Assembly (NCBI GenBank): GCA_002337125.1
Contig: DDFJ01000004.1
Location: forward strand, 1 to 64,000
Origin: Chitinophagaceae bacterium UBA1931
GTDB taxonomy: Bacteria; Bacteroidota; Bacteroidia; Chitinophagales; Chitinophagaceae
Direction of reading: 5' to 3'
DNA length: 64,000 nt
Shown here one piece after another: positions 45,882 to 54,610 of this stretch. The notes beneath the pieces were generated by a model that was given only the letters and a program-made list of their open reading frames with translations, searched no databases and was not told the DNA's origin. A program made the position numbers and the translations under genes. Within the stretch, counting starts at the first letter, position 1; each line of letters begins with the position of its first letter.

Positions 45882-47327
45882 ATGATAAACACCAATAATT
45901 ATTTTGAACAAATCAAGTCCGTTGACTTTAACGGGATGCCTGCTGCATTAATCAAAGGCCATGAATTTATTGTAAAAGCAACCAGCAATGGATCGTCATG
46001 GACTTCCTATCAAAGCAGCGAAGCCATTAAGAAAACGATTGATCTTTATTTATCAAAGCTCAATGAATATGTAAATAATACGTCCAAAGCCACAAAGAAG
46101 CAAACAACCAAAGCAAAACAACAAGAGGACGAAAAAAAACTGATTGAAGAAACATTGCAAAAGCAAAAGGCAATGCACAAACAAAAAGAAGCTGCTGCTC
46201 CTGCTGTAACAATGGTTGAGCGCATCCCAGATGAAATCCGCTTCATCCGCCGCTTTGTAAATCTCGATGGTAAAACAAAAACAAAGGAAGATGTTTTACG
46301 CTTTGTCAACTCTTTGCAAAAAGCCATTTTAGAAAAACGTATCCGTAAAACTTCTGTTCATGCTGGTCAGATACGCATGATCCAGAAAAAACTGATTGAT
46401 CTTTATAATACTATGAAAGCAAAAACTAAAATTGAACTTTCACAGGAAACGCACAACCAGTTAAAAGAAATCGTTGGTACAGAAAAGGTATTTTCAAGTG
46501 TTTCTCTGATCAAGGCTTATATCAACCTCAATGGTAAACCTGGCATGAAGAAAAAAGCAGATGGTTTATTACAACGGATTACCCGCATGGTGGATAAACA
46601 AAAAATACCTGCTAACGATCCATATATAGATGAGCTTACTTTGATCACTAAAAACTTAGAATCCTTTTTAAACAACCCTTCTGAAAAAACATTATCCATC
46701 GAACCAAATGAACTCAATGGCCTAAATGGTATTCTTGGTTGCAATTGTACTACATTAAAAGGCATCCCATCCAAACCTGCTGTTATGAACAGCATGGATT
46801 TTGCAAACCTGCAGTTTAATACCATCGGTTTACAGGGAAAGTGGTTCGATCTGATTGGTGATCCCTCTTCCAACTTTACAGCAATGGTCTTCGGTAAACC
46901 TAAAATGGGTAAGTCTTATCTCTGTATTGATTTTGCCGGTTACCTGGCAAGACATCATGGCAAGGTATTGTATGTAGCAAAAGAAGAAGGGCTGGATTTA
47001 ACGCTGCAACAAAAGCTGCGTGAAAAATCAGTAGCTCATCCCAACTTATCCGTTGCTTCCATCCTGCCGGCTAACCTCAACCGTTATGATTTTATTTTCC
47101 TGGACAGCGTGAACAAGCTTCAGCTAAAACCTGAAGACCTGAACAAACTAAAACAACAGTACCCGGATAAATCATTCATCTATATTTTTCAGTCGACCAA
47201 GAATGGAAACTTTCGTGGAGAAAATAGTTTCCAGCATGATGTGGATGTGGTCATCGAAGTACCGGAAAAAGGAAAAGCCGTACAGTTCGGCAGGTTTAAC
47301 CAGGGCGGCGAAATCGACATCTTCTAA
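45882..47327 (+). CDS. RadA-like RecA-fold ATPase with duplicated N-terminal domain
   Basis: 481 residues. The C-terminal ~160 are a RecA-fold ATPase with Walker A GKPKMGKS (338-345) and Walker B FIFLD (404-408). The RadA-like blocks are QSTKNGNFRGENSFQHDVDV and FGRFNQGGE, corresponding to the KDGxxAGP and KNRFG regions of RadA/Sms. Residues ~75-105 are a basic coiled coil. Two ~57-residue repeats follow (120-176, FIRRFVNLDGKTKTKEDVLR; 209-264, LIKAYINLNGKPGMKKKADG), apparently a duplicated domain. RadA assists branch migration in recombination; here it probably supports element replication or recombination with the giant helicase upstream. A 201-nt AT-rich spacer precedes it. Confidence 0.8.
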   Translation: MINTNNYFEQIKSVDFNGMPAALIKGHEFIVKATSNGSSWTSYQSSEAIKKTIDLYLSKLNEYVNNTSKATKKQTTKAKQQEDEKKLIEETLQKQKAMHKQKEAAAPAVTMVERIPDEIRFIRRFVNLDGKTKTKEDVLRFVNSLQKAILEKRIRKTSVHAGQIRMIQKKLIDLYNTMKAKTKIELSQETHNQLKEIVGTEKVFSSVSLIKAYINLNGKPGMKKKADGLLQRITRMVDKQKIPANDPYIDELTLITKNLESFLNNPSEKTLSIEPNELNGLNGILGCNCTTLKGIPSKPAVMNSMDFANLQFNTIGLQGKWFDLIGDPSSNFTAMVFGKPKMGKSYLCIDFAGYLARHHGKVLYVAKEEGLDLTLQQKLREKSVAHPNLSVASILPANLNRYDFIFLDSVNKLQLKPEDLNKLKQQYPDKSFIYIFQSTKNGNFRGENSFQHDVDVVIEVPEKGKAVQFGRFNQGGEIDIF

Positions 47328-47347
47328 TAATTATAATTTGAATTATA

Positions 47348-47386
47348 TGCGGCTATTTTAAACGGTTTAAAGCAGCCGCATTTTTA
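47348..47386 (+). terminator. Rho-independent terminator after the RadA-like gene
   Basis: ATGCGGCT (47348-47355) pairs with AGCCGCAT (47375-47382). An inner TTTAAA/TTTAAA pairing extends the stem, and a T-rich tract follows. It lies between the ATPase stop (47327) and the start of the recombinase operon (47407). Confidence 0.8.
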
Positions 47387-47406
47387 TTTAACCTAACACC
47401 TACCAC

Positions 47407-47673
47407 ATGAAAAACATCAACAACACAACGAAAGAAGCAAAACTTTTTTCCTTAATTCAGGAAAGACAAAAAGCAAAACGTGAACCTCTGTCAGTTGAAA
47501 AAGTACGGAACACCCCAGGACTTGAAAACCTATCCGCTACGGAAGCGGAAGAAGTGGTCAGCAATATTAAAATGCTGGCAAAACTACTAGTGGAAACTGC
47601 CTGTTATGAAAACTTACATTCCATTGATAATCAACAAACTGTATATTTGAATCAGCAAAACAAAGCCGCATGA
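47407..47673 (+). CDS. Small protein co-translated with the recombinase
   Basis: 88 residues, charged and helical (EAKLFSLIQERQKAKREPLS, LSATEAEEVVSNIKMLAKLL). It overlaps the recombinase start by 4 nt (ATGA), so the two are coupled. Small helical proteins beside serine integrases often act as directionality factors or modulators; that role is a guess from position. No DNA-binding motif is evident. Confidence 0.6.
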   Translation: MKNINNTTKEAKLFSLIQERQKAKREPLSVEKVRNTPGLENLSATEAEEVVSNIKMLAKLLVETACYENLHSIDNQQTVYLNQQNKAA

Positions 47674-49322
47674 TCACCAATGAACTTTTCGCCCAATGGA
47701 GCAAGAAAAAAGATACACCTCAGTTCGCTTCTACTGTTAAAAGAGCCGTTGTTTATACCCGTGTTTCTTCCAAAGAACAGTTTGATAAAAACCTCAGCCT
47801 GGATTGGCAACGAAAAACAATTGAAGAGTTTGCAGGACGTAATGGTTTTGACATCCTGAACTTTTTTGGTGGCACTTATGAAAGTGCCAAGACGGATGGA
47901 CGCAAAGAGTTCCAGTCAATGCTGGAGTATATCCGCAAACAAAAAGGAAAGATCAGTCATATCCTTGTTTATCTCTTAGATCGTTTTAGCCGCACAGGTG
48001 GCGGAGCTATTAAACTTGCACAGGACTTGCGTGAAAAATATGGTGTTACCATTGTTGCTGTTACACAGCCCATTGATACAAGTAATCCTGGTGGTGTGTT
48101 TCAGCAAAACATGCAGTTCCTGTTTTCGCAATACGATAATGAATTAAGAAAACAAAGAGCTGTTGCTGGTATTAAAGAAAAACTGGAACGTGGTATCTGG
48201 TGCATGAAACCTCCAATGGGTTATGATATAATTCGCAGTAATGGTGAACGCAAAATTGTTGTCAATAAAGAAGGGAAACTGTTGCGTAAAGCTTTTGAAT
48301 GGAAATTGCAGGGCATGAAAAACGAAGAAATCCTTGCTCAACTCAAAGCAAAGGGTTTAAACATCTACAAACAAAAACTGAGTATGACCTTCAGTAATCC
48401 ATTTTACTGTGGTTTGATTGCAAATAAAATGCTCAATGGACGTTTGATTGATGGCCAGCATGAAAAGCTGGTTTCAAAAGAAGTTTTTCTGAAGGTAAAT
48501 AACATCAGAGCCGCTGCAAATAAATATGGTGTTGCACATCAAAAAGAAATCGCTCAGATACCGCTTAAAGTCTTTATGCATTGCCCGCATTGTGGTGAAG
48601 GTTATACCGGCTATGTTGTAAAAGCAAAGAAACTTTGGTATTATAAATGCCGCACAAAGGGTTGCTGCGCAAACAAGAATGCTTCCAAAGTCAACGCACA
48701 GTTTATGGAGTTTCTTTCGCAGTATGAAATCAAAGAAGAATACATGTCGTTGTTAATTGACGAACTGCTGGATTCAACTGAAAAGATTAATGAAGCAAAT
48801 AAACAGCAGCAACAGGAAGTCAATAAATCTATGCAGGATGTTCAGAAAAAAATAGATGTGATTGAAGAAAAGTTTTTTGTTGAAGGAGTAATGTCACAAG
48901 AGACTTATGAAAAACTGCTGGCGAAATACGCAAAAGAAAAGACTGAAATTGCCGGATTATCCAGAGAAAATTTTTCTGGGAGTTCGAACCTTGATGAAAT
49001 CATTACTGAAGCTGTTACCTTTTCTTCCAAACTAGCTCTGGCATGGAGTTCCAGCGATGTCAAACAAAAAGAACAAATACAAAAACTGCTGTTTCCTGAT
49101 GGTGTAAGCTATGATATGAAAAACGAGGCATTTCGAACTACGAAAGTTAATCTACTTCTTTCTTTAAATGCAGAACTGGCGGGGCTTTCAGAAGATGATA
49201 TAAATAAACAAGGTGGCATGAAAGCCACCTTGTCCAATTCAGTCGGGATGACTGGATTCGAACCAGCGACCTCTTCGTCCCGAACGAAGCACGCTACCGG
49301 GCTGCGCTACATCCCGAAATGA
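47670..49322 (+). CDS. Large serine recombinase/integrase reading through tRNA-Pro
   Basis: 550 residues. The resolvase-type catalytic domain starts at ~25 with the nucleophile in VVYTRVSS (Ser33), with [13 protein letters not shown] and the [15 protein letters not shown] region. A recombinase DNA-binding domain follows, then a zinc ribbon ([17 protein letters not shown]) and a coiled coil (~370-430), the standard large-serine-integrase layout. The last ~27 codons are unusual: after [14 protein letters not shown] the frame passes through a hairpin and the whole antisense tRNA-Pro gene before stopping at 49320-49322, giving the tRNA-derived tail [14 protein letters not shown]. The attachment site is therefore probably inside this 3' region. 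The native C-terminus in the free element may differ. Confidence 0.9.
   Translation: MITNELFAQWSKKKDTPQFASTVKRAVVYTRVSSKEQFDKNLSLDWQRKTIEEFAGRNGFDILNFFGGTYESAKTDGRKEFQSMLEYIRKQKGKISHILVYLLDRFSRTGGGAIKLAQDLREKYGVTIVAVTQPIDTSNPGGVFQQNMQFLFSQYDNELRKQRAVAGIKEKLERGIWCMKPPMGYDIIRSNGERKIVVNKEGKLLRKAFEWKLQGMKNEEILAQLKAKGLNIYKQKLSMTFSNPFYCGLIANKMLNGRLIDGQHEKLVSKEVFLKVNNIRAAANKYGVAHQKEIAQIPLKVFMHCPHCGEGYTGYVVKAKKLWYYKCRTKGCCANKNASKVNAQFMEFLSQYEIKEEYMSLLIDELLDSTEKINEANKQQQQEVNKSMQDVQKKIDVIEEKFFVEGVMSQETYEKLLAKYAKEKTEIAGLSRENFSGSSNLDEIITEAVTFSSKLALAWSSSDVKQKEQIQKLLFPDGVSYDMKNEAFRTTKVNLLLSLNAELAGLSEDDINKQGGMKATLSNSVGMTGFEPATSSSRTKHATGLRYIPK
49209..49232 (-). terminator. Terminator of tRNA-Pro inside the recombinase ORF
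   Basis: CAAGGTGGC (49209-49217) and GCCACCTTG (49224-49232) form a perfect 9-bp stem with a 6-nt loop. Read on the minus strand it is followed by TTTATTTAT, so it would terminate the tRNA-Pro transcript. It lies within the recombinase coding frame. Confidence 0.7.
49243..49316 (-). tRNA. tRNA-Pro(CGG)
   Basis: 74 nt on the minus strand, with a 7-bp acceptor stem CGGGATG/CATCCCG and discriminator A. The anticodon stem CTTCG/CGAAG holds the loop TTCGGGA, giving anticodon CGG with G37, and the T-arm is GGTTCGAATCC. CCA is not encoded. The gene lies antisense within the 3' end of the serine recombinase and marks the right end of the integrated element. It appears intact and functional. Confidence 0.95.
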
Positions 49323-49335
49323 GCAGCTAATTTAT

Positions 49336-50289
49336 TTATTTTTTTAATTGAATGATAAATACGCCGGGAACTGGCCGCTCTCCTGTTTTATCACTCGGCT
49401 TAATGGTTTCTTTTCCGTTCACTAATAAACAACTGCTTCCGCCTCCGTCTAAGTTCAATGCTTCAACACAACCAAGATCAAGTAAGATCTTTGCCAGCTG
49501 TTTTAATGAAGCTCCTTCTGCAATACCATCAAATCTTCCCTGCACAACAAGAATAACCAGCTTGCCATCGGCCGTATAACCCATTGCAGTACGTGGATGT
49601 TTATCATCAATGGCCTTACCTCCAAACATCCGCTCTTCATTATTTGAAATACTCATCTGCCCGTTTTGAATCAATGCTGGTCCGCCGGCAATGGCTGTTT
49701 GCATTTTCCAGTTTGCAAGTTGCTTGTATGGCACTTTATTTTTAATCACCATAAACGAATCGGTAAATGGCTTGGGTGCCGTCTGGAACGCTTTTGCATA
49801 CCTGGCCGATGAATCGGTATAAAGCCATGCAATATCTGCGTTTCGTTTTTTATCAATACCAATTGCTGCACGGAATGGATGAACATAAGTAAACGTATCC
49901 TTTCCTTTTAACGGCACTGTGTGTACGTTGTACGAAACCAATTTACCATCCTTGATCACAGCATTGAGGTTACGGTTACTGCCAAAATCGAAGAATGTAC
50001 CGTTTACAACAACGAGTGGTTGCTGGTTCTTTTCACAAAAACCGGCAGCTGTTAATCGGCGTTGATATGTTGTATCAGTAGTAAACTGCAATGCCTTACT
50101 TTTTAAATCGGCAATAACATAAAAGGCAATATTGGGTTTACCATCAAGCAAATCGTTTGTTGTATAAACATGCACCGATGCGGGCAATGGCCCATACAAC
50201 GAATCTGTATTTTTCCAATGCAGTTGACCCAAACAAAAAGGAGCAGTGCTTAAAAATAACACTGCTCCTGTAAGTAATTTTTTAAACAT
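49336..50289 (-). CDS. Secreted phosphodiester glycosidase family protein (NAGPA/DUF2233-like)
   Basis: 317 residues from the ATG at 50289 (MFKKLLTG); this start gives a signal peptide ([13 protein letters not shown]) and avoids overlap with lipA, unlike the longer open frame. It matches the NAGPA-like fold: [61 protein letters not shown] and a final [10 protein letters not shown]. The family hydrolyses phosphodiester- or N-acetylglucosamine-linked glycosides; the bacterial substrate is generally unknown. It is the first chromosomal gene to the right of the tRNA. Confidence 0.85.
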   Translation of the reverse strand: MFKKLLTGAVLFLSTAPFCLGQLHWKNTDSLYGPLPASVHVYTTNDLLDGKPNIAFYVIADLKSKALQFTTDTTYQRRLTAAGFCEKNQQPLVVVNGTFFDFGSNRNLNAVIKDGKLVSYNVHTVPLKGKDTFTYVHPFRAAIGIDKKRNADIAWLYTDSSARYAKAFQTAPKPFTDSFMVIKNKVPYKQLANWKMQTAIAGGPALIQNGQMSISNNEERMFGGKAIDDKHPRTAMGYTADGKLVILVVQGRFDGIAEGASLKQLAKILLDLGCVEALNLDGGGSSCLLVNGKETIKPSDKTGERPVPGVFIIQLKK

Positions 50290-50293
50290 AGTA

Positions 50294-51223
50294 TCAGGAT
50301 ATCTTATTTGCTTTTTCCTGTTCCCAGGCGGCTTTACCATAACCGGGAATTACATGATTCTGGCTGCGGTAACTTGAACGTACAAGTGGGCCGCTTTCTA
50401 CATAATCCAACCCCAATGAATATCCAATTTCCCTGTACTCTGCAAACTCATCCGGGTGCACAAACCGCTGCACTTTTAAATGCTTGGGTGTTGGTTGCAG
50501 GTATTGTCCAATGGTGACCACATCAACTCCGTTATTCGCTAAATCATGCAATGACTGAACCACTTCTTCTTTTGTTTCACCAAGGCCAAGCATGATACCG
50601 CTTTTAACACGCATACCATTATCTTTCAGGTAACGCAGTACTTCCATACTTCTCCAGTATTTCGCTTGTATACGTACTTGTTTGGTTAAACGTTCGACTG
50701 TTTCAATATTGTGCGAAACAACTTCAGGATGTGCTTCAACAAGACGATGCACATTTTCCATCTCACCTTTAAAATCAGGGATCAGCGTTTCCAATGTTGT
50801 TTCAGGATTCAATGCTTTTACTGCACGGATAGTATTATACCAGATGGTGCTACCTCCGTCAGGTAATTCATCTCTGTCAACAGAAGTAATAACCGCATGC
50901 TTCACCTTCATTAAATGAATAGCTTCAGCTACACGTTGCGGTTCGTTCCAGTCAACTTCTTCAGGCTTACCTGTGGCAACTGCACAAAAACCGCAGCTGC
51001 GTGTACAGATATTGCCAAGAATCATGAACGTAGCTGTGCCTTCGCCCCAGCACTCGCCCATATTGGGACAGTTACCACTTTCACAGATTGTATGAAGATT
51101 ATTTTTATCAACCAGGTGACGTACATGACGATAAGACTCTCCGATAGGTAAACGCACTCTTAACCAATCGGGCTTTTTGAGTTTCTGCTCTGCGGCAGAA
51201 TCATTCGCAACAATTTCCTGCAT
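50294..51223 (-). CDS. lipA: Lipoyl synthase
   Basis: 309 residues, normal for LipA. It inserts two sulfur atoms into protein-bound octanoyl groups to make lipoyl cofactor for 2-oxoacid dehydrogenases. Both iron-sulfur motifs are present: the auxiliary cluster [12 protein letters not shown] (C47, C52, C58) and the radical SAM cluster CTRSCGFC (C73, C77, C80). Further LipA blocks are [33 protein letters not shown] and the C-terminal [10 protein letters not shown]. It lies 4 nt upstream of the glycosidase gene's start. Confidence 0.97.
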   Translation of the reverse strand: MQEIVANDSAAEQKLKKPDWLRVRLPIGESYRHVRHLVDKNNLHTICESGNCPNMGECWGEGTATFMILGNICTRSCGFCAVATGKPEEVDWNEPQRVAEAIHLMKVKHAVITSVDRDELPDGGSTIWYNTIRAVKALNPETTLETLIPDFKGEMENVHRLVEAHPEVVSHNIETVERLTKQVRIQAKYWRSMEVLRYLKDNGMRVKSGIMLGLGETKEEVVQSLHDLANNGVDVVTIGQYLQPTPKHLKVQRFVHPDEFAEYREIGYSLGLDYVESGPLVRSSYRSQNHVIPGYGKAAWEQEKANKIS

Positions 51224-51306
51224 AAAATTTCAGTAATTAAACCACAAAGTTAATTGATACGGCTCAAACAATCATGAACATGCAAAAAGTACAATTATGA
51301 GCGGGG

Positions 51307-52128
51307 TTATTTCCGTTTTCCCAGCAAAATAGCAACATAAGTGTTATAAAAAATCTGCTTTGAAGGATTCATCAGCATAATTTCCACTTTTTTAGAATAG
51401 GCTTCAACATTTACACCTACTTCAATGGCTGAAACAATGTCGTTAAACCGGCCATAATCAAAACGGAGTGCTGCCTTGGCGTGTATACCGGGAACAATTT
51501 TCATTTCATTCCATCCATGCTTTAAACCAGTGCCTGATAAAATATAACCGGGGTTGAGAAAATTAGCACTGTCGGCTGTTGTATATTTTAAATCTCTTGT
51601 TCCATTTTGACTGCTGGCATCAGAAATGCGGATGTAATAGGGTCGCTCTAATCCTAATGAAACACCTCCTGCGTATACAAGATGTACGGCAATTCCATTT
51701 TTATTGGCTTTTCCACCAATCATGCGTTGCTGACCGTAAGTTGGTTTAACCTGGTAAAAAATATTGCGTTTACCATATACATAAGGACTACCAACAGAAA
51801 ACCAACCATTACCTGCACTTTGCAGTTTCAGTTCTTTGGGGTGTTTTTTCTCACCTACTTCAAGGGCAAACAGGTTCGTCAGTTTCACACTTTTCATGTA
51901 GCCTTTCTCATACAGCATACTCCATCCATCCGTATTCAAACGGAAGCCAAATACAGATTGCTTGTTGTAAACAATTGCACCTTCTTCCTGCTGCCTGATT
52001 AAGGTATTGATCTTTTCTTTTCTTGCATCTTTCTTTTCGTTACGAACATTCTTACGTGTAGGTTGCTTTTGTGCAATTACGGCGTTTGCGATGACGAAAA
52101 AACAAAAACTGAAAATAATTTTTTTCAC
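51307..52128 (-). CDS. Exported protein of unknown function, probably outer membrane
   Basis: 273 residues from the GTG at 52128, which puts a standard signal peptide first (KKIIFSFCFFVIANAVIAQ). The ATG at 52185 adds 19 residues before it and is less likely. A basic stretch (KQPTRKNVRNEKKDARKEK) follows, then beta-strand-rich sequence (FGFRLNTDGWSMLYEKGYM, NIFYQVKPTYGQQRM, PYYIRISD, KAALRFDYGRFND) typical of small outer-membrane barrels. It is divergent from the OsmC gene. Function unknown. Confidence 0.65.
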   Translation of the reverse strand: MKKIIFSFCFFVIANAVIAQKQPTRKNVRNEKKDARKEKINTLIRQQEEGAIVYNKQSVFGFRLNTDGWSMLYEKGYMKSVKLTNLFALEVGEKKHPKELKLQSAGNGWFSVGSPYVYGKRNIFYQVKPTYGQQRMIGGKANKNGIAVHLVYAGGVSLGLERPYYIRISDASSQNGTRDLKYTTADSANFLNPGYILSGTGLKHGWNEMKIVPGIHAKAALRFDYGRFNDIVSAIEVGVNVEAYSKKVEIMLMNPSKQIFYNTYVAILLGKRK

Positions 52129-52230
52129 AAAACCTGTATTATTGTTTGAAAGTAAATTTACATATTTAAACGATAGATGCGGCATTATGTTATCTTGCTG
52201 CCCGAACTTTCAATAATAATTCACAAGTTT

Positions 52231-52638
52231 ATGACATCATCTATCTTATACAAAGGCGATTTACGTACTGAAGCAACACATCTCTTCAGTGGTTCAGTTA
52301 TTGAAACCGATGCTCCGCTGGATAACCAGGGCAAGGCACAACGGTTTTCTCCAACCGATCTTGTTGCAACAGCACTGGGCAGTTGCATGCTCACGATCAT
52401 GGGCATTAAAGCAAGAGACATGAACATTGATCTTACAGGTGTAAAAATGGATATTCTCAAGCACATGAAAAGTGATCCAAGACGCATCAGTGCTGTGGAT
52501 GTAACGTTTACATTTCCTGCTTCACTTCAACTGGGCGAAAAGGAAAGAACTATTCTGCAGAATGCTGCGCTTACCTGCCCCGTTGCAAAAAGCCTGCATA
52601 CTGATATTGAACAGAATGTTGTGTTTAACTGGCAATGA
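52231..52638 (+). CDS. OsmC-family peroxide-related protein
   Basis: 135 residues from the ATG at 52231; the open frame extends 54 nt upstream but into the divergent gene's leader. OsmC/Ohr proteins reduce organic hydroperoxides using two cysteines. Both are visible: Cys52 in ATALGSCMLTIMG and Cys116 in ALTCPVAKSLH. The N-terminal FSPTDLVATALGSC block is characteristic. It stands alone, divergent from the exported protein gene and closed by the terminator at 52658. Confidence 0.9.
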   Translation: MTSSILYKGDLRTEATHLFSGSVIETDAPLDNQGKAQRFSPTDLVATALGSCMLTIMGIKARDMNIDLTGVKMDILKHMKSDPRRISAVDVTFTFPASLQLGEKERTILQNAALTCPVAKSLHTDIEQNVVFNWQ

Positions 52639-52657
52639 TTAAATCATCATAAATCTT

Positions 52658-52698
52658 AAACGGTCGGCAGAAGTTTTTCTGCCGGCCGTTTATTTTTT
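52658..52698. terminator. Bidirectional terminator between osmC-like and DUF2851 genes
   Basis: The 15-nt arms at 52658-52672 and 52677-52691 pair around a GTTT loop with one G-T mismatch. A T tract follows on the plus strand. It separates the convergent OsmC and DUF2851 genes and overlaps the last codons of the latter. Confidence 0.85.
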
Positions 52699-53946
52699 TA
52701 CCAGTTTATTTCCCACAGCACAACTCAAACATAATTTCGCATCACAATAATGTTTTTTCAGGTACAGCAAAGCCTGCGAATCAAATGCATGATTATGATC
52801 AACTCCTGCTTCTTCCCATTTTTGTGTAATCATATTTCTTTCCTTTGGCAACTGCTGCAGCCACAATAAAGCTTTTTGTTTCAGCTCTTCTTTATTGTGA
52901 TATTGTGCATATGCAAACAAAACAGGTATAACAGTGTTGATAAGAATATTATCAATCATCACTTTACCCGTTTGCTTTTTACGGAAAGAATTCTCTTCAT
53001 CAAATTGATAGTGATAATGCCAGTAATCGTTGGCTGTAACAAAAAATAATTTTTGAACATCTTCTATACTTCCTGCTTCAAGTATCATGGAAAACAGGTG
53101 ATGTGATTGATATATGAGCATTGATAGCTGAGCCAGCCGCACAGTAGGAAAATTAGATGGCCGCATACGCAGGTAACTCACAAGGCAGGATGGTTGTTGC
53201 AAATGATGCTTTTTTTGCAGGTATTGATATTCTTTTTTCAGCAGTTGCGGATAATCTTCTTTAAAAACCGCATTCAGCAAACCCAGCTGACCAAACAACA
53301 GTGCTTCAATTTGCTGAATCTGGTTTTTATGTTTGGCTAATAAATTCACAGGTATTGATTTTGCCATCGCTTCAAATGCATCGGCGTTAACAGGCAGTCC
53401 AAAGTTCCGTGCAAGTAATTGCCAGAAGGTTTCTTCCCAATGATAATTGGTTGCTTTCAGTAGTTGATTAATCTTTTCATTTTTCTCAAACAGTCTTTCA
53501 GCAACCATCCGTTCTTTCCAGCTGCTCCAGATAATACCGGGTACCGTTTCTGCAAGTTGCGAACAGGGAATAAAAAAATGCTGCTGCATCAGTTCATGAT
53601 AACGGTTCAGTAAAGAGGATGCAACCCTGTCTTTCAGTTCAAGAACAGGTATGCGCTGCTCTTCATGTACATCATGCTCCCACACTACATGCAGAATAAT
53701 ATTGTTGTAATGATCATCTCCAGTATGTCCATGTTTTTCCCAATCACTTGTGCGCAGGTGCAGCTCCACATTTCCAGCCCACAACACATGAGCAATGCTG
53801 AGCCTTGCCTGTACAAAATCAGGCCCCTGGTTATTGTTCAATAAACCCTGTGAAAGAATAATAACCGGTTCACCACTAATAGTAAAAAGATGTTCTTTGT
53901 TGAAGTAAAGATGTTGCCAGATGAATTGCAGCAGGCGTTCATTCAT
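52690..53946 (-). CDS. DUF2851 family protein
   Basis: 418 residues from the ATG at 53946 (MNERLLQFIWQHLYFN); an in-frame TTG at 53955 is not needed. It shows the DUF2851 signatures NNNQGPDFVQARL, WAGNVELHLRTSDW and HVVWEHD near the N-terminus. A C-terminal Cys cluster (YCDAKLCLSCAVGN) could bind metal. The family is restricted mostly to Bacteroidota and has no established function. The N-terminal charged motif suggests a nucleic-acid or nuclease-like role, which is inference. It lies downstream of maf, separated by a small palindromic repeat. Confidence 0.85.
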   Translation of the reverse strand: MNERLLQFIWQHLYFNKEHLFTISGEPVIILSQGLLNNNQGPDFVQARLSIAHVLWAGNVELHLRTSDWEKHGHTGDDHYNNIILHVVWEHDVHEEQRIPVLELKDRVASSLLNRYHELMQQHFFIPCSQLAETVPGIIWSSWKERMVAERLFEKNEKINQLLKATNYHWEETFWQLLARNFGLPVNADAFEAMAKSIPVNLLAKHKNQIQQIEALLFGQLGLLNAVFKEDYPQLLKKEYQYLQKKHHLQQPSCLVSYLRMRPSNFPTVRLAQLSMLIYQSHHLFSMILEAGSIEDVQKLFFVTANDYWHYHYQFDEENSFRKKQTGKVMIDNILINTVIPVLFAYAQYHNKEELKQKALLWLQQLPKERNMITQKWEEAGVDHNHAFDSQALLYLKKHYCDAKLCLSCAVGNKLVKK

Positions 53947-53953
53947 AAAAAGC

Positions 53954-54057
53954 AATTTGAAAATCTGTGAAATGGTTAATTTGAAAATTAATCAAAGTCT
54001 GCGGCATTATCAATACTCAAGACTTCTTCATTTTCAAATTGACTTAATTTTCAAATT
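53954..54057. repeat. Inverted intergenic repeat, AATTTGAAAAT units
   Basis: Two copies of AATTTGAAAAT (53954-53964, 53978-53988) face two copies of its complement ATTTTCAAATT (54030-54040, 54047-54057). They fill the gap between maf and the DUF2851 gene and can fold as a hairpin. The last copy supplies the end of the maf coding region. Confidence 0.7.
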
Positions 54058-54610
54058 CATGAATGGCCCTTATAACCCTGCTTACAGGCAAACCCATTAC
54101 ATTGTAAAAATCACCGGCTACTTTTTTTATCCCAACCACTCCTATCCATTCCTGGATAGCATAAGCACCGGCTTTATCGTAAGGTTGATAATGATCAACG
54201 TAGTAAGCAATTTGTTCTTCCGTTAAATGATGAAACTCAACTTCTGTAATATCTGCAAATGAAATTTCAGTCTCGCCTTTCATCAGTACCACACCAGTAA
54301 TCACTACATGTGTATTTCCGGAAAGTTCAAGGAGAGTGTTAATGGCATCGGCACGGCTTACGGGTTTACCAATCACTTTATCCTTCAATACTACAATTGT
54401 ATCAGCAGCAAGAATAAGTCTGTCATGACTCAATTCATCTTTCACAGCCAATGCTTTGTTTCTTGCAATATAAACAGGTACCTGGTCAAGCGATAAAGAT
54501 GATGGATACATTTCATTGGTATCTTTCACCATTACATCAAACGGCACTTCTGCCCATTCGAGCAGTTGCTTTCTTCTCGGCGATTTTGATGCAAGAATGA
54601 TCCGCTCCAT
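54044..54610 (-). CDS. maf: Maf-like nucleotide pyrophosphatase
   Basis: 188 residues, the usual length of Maf. It hydrolyses the alpha-beta phosphate bond of (d)NTPs, including modified ones, and affects cell division in some bacteria. Family motifs: the N-terminal IILASKSPRRKQLLEWA, ILAADTIVVL and YDKAGAYAIQEW. The start ATG overlaps the stop of the prenyltransferase gene (TGATG), so the two are coupled. Confidence 0.93.
   Translation of the reverse strand: MERIILASKSPRRKQLLEWAEVPFDVMVKDTNEMYPSSLSLDQVPVYIARNKALAVKDELSHDRLILAADTIVVLKDKVIGKPVSRADAINTLLELSGNTHVVITGVVLMKGETEISFADITEVEFHHLTEEQIAYYVDHYQPYDKAGAYAIQEWIGVVGIKKVAGDFYNVMGLPVSRVIRAIHEFEN

Larger units (their letters stand above)
25598..49316 (+). 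mobile_element. Integrated element at tRNA-Pro, candidate non-tailed prophage or satellite
   Basis: All genes from 25631 to 49322 run on the plus strand, mostly with gaps below 50 nt or overlaps, and end in a large serine recombinase next to tRNA-Pro(CGG). Contents, in order: XRE regulator, small HTH proteins, membrane and beta-rich proteins, four wall-active or wall-binding proteins, holin/spanin-like proteins, a giant methyltransferase-helicase, a RadA-like ATPase, and the recombinase. No terminase, portal, tail, relaxase, VirB4 or replication initiator is recognisable. The left end is unknown: it may be near 27.4 kb (operon promoter), 25.6 kb (regulator) or 20.4-21.2 kb (if the NACHT gene is cargo). 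The right end is the tRNA. Virus-like identity is inferred from gene content and is not demonstrated. Confidence 0.65.

Noticed and set aside
45882..47327. Viral packaging ATPase
   Set aside because: The C-terminal blocks match RadA/RecA-type ATPases, not the FtsK/HerA fold expected of a packaging motor.
25598..49316. Tailed prophage
   Set aside because: No terminase, portal, major capsid of HK97 type, tail tube, tape measure or baseplate gene is recognisable in the continuous gene run.
25598..49316. Integrative conjugative element
   Set aside because: No relaxase, coupling protein or VirB4/TraG-like gene is present, and the wall hydrolases with holin-like genes point to lysis.
49233..49322. 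Conserved protein domain at the end of the recombinase (GFEPATSSS)
   Set aside because: This peptide is the translated antisense of a tRNA gene, a well-known artefact pattern, and is not evidence of a domain.
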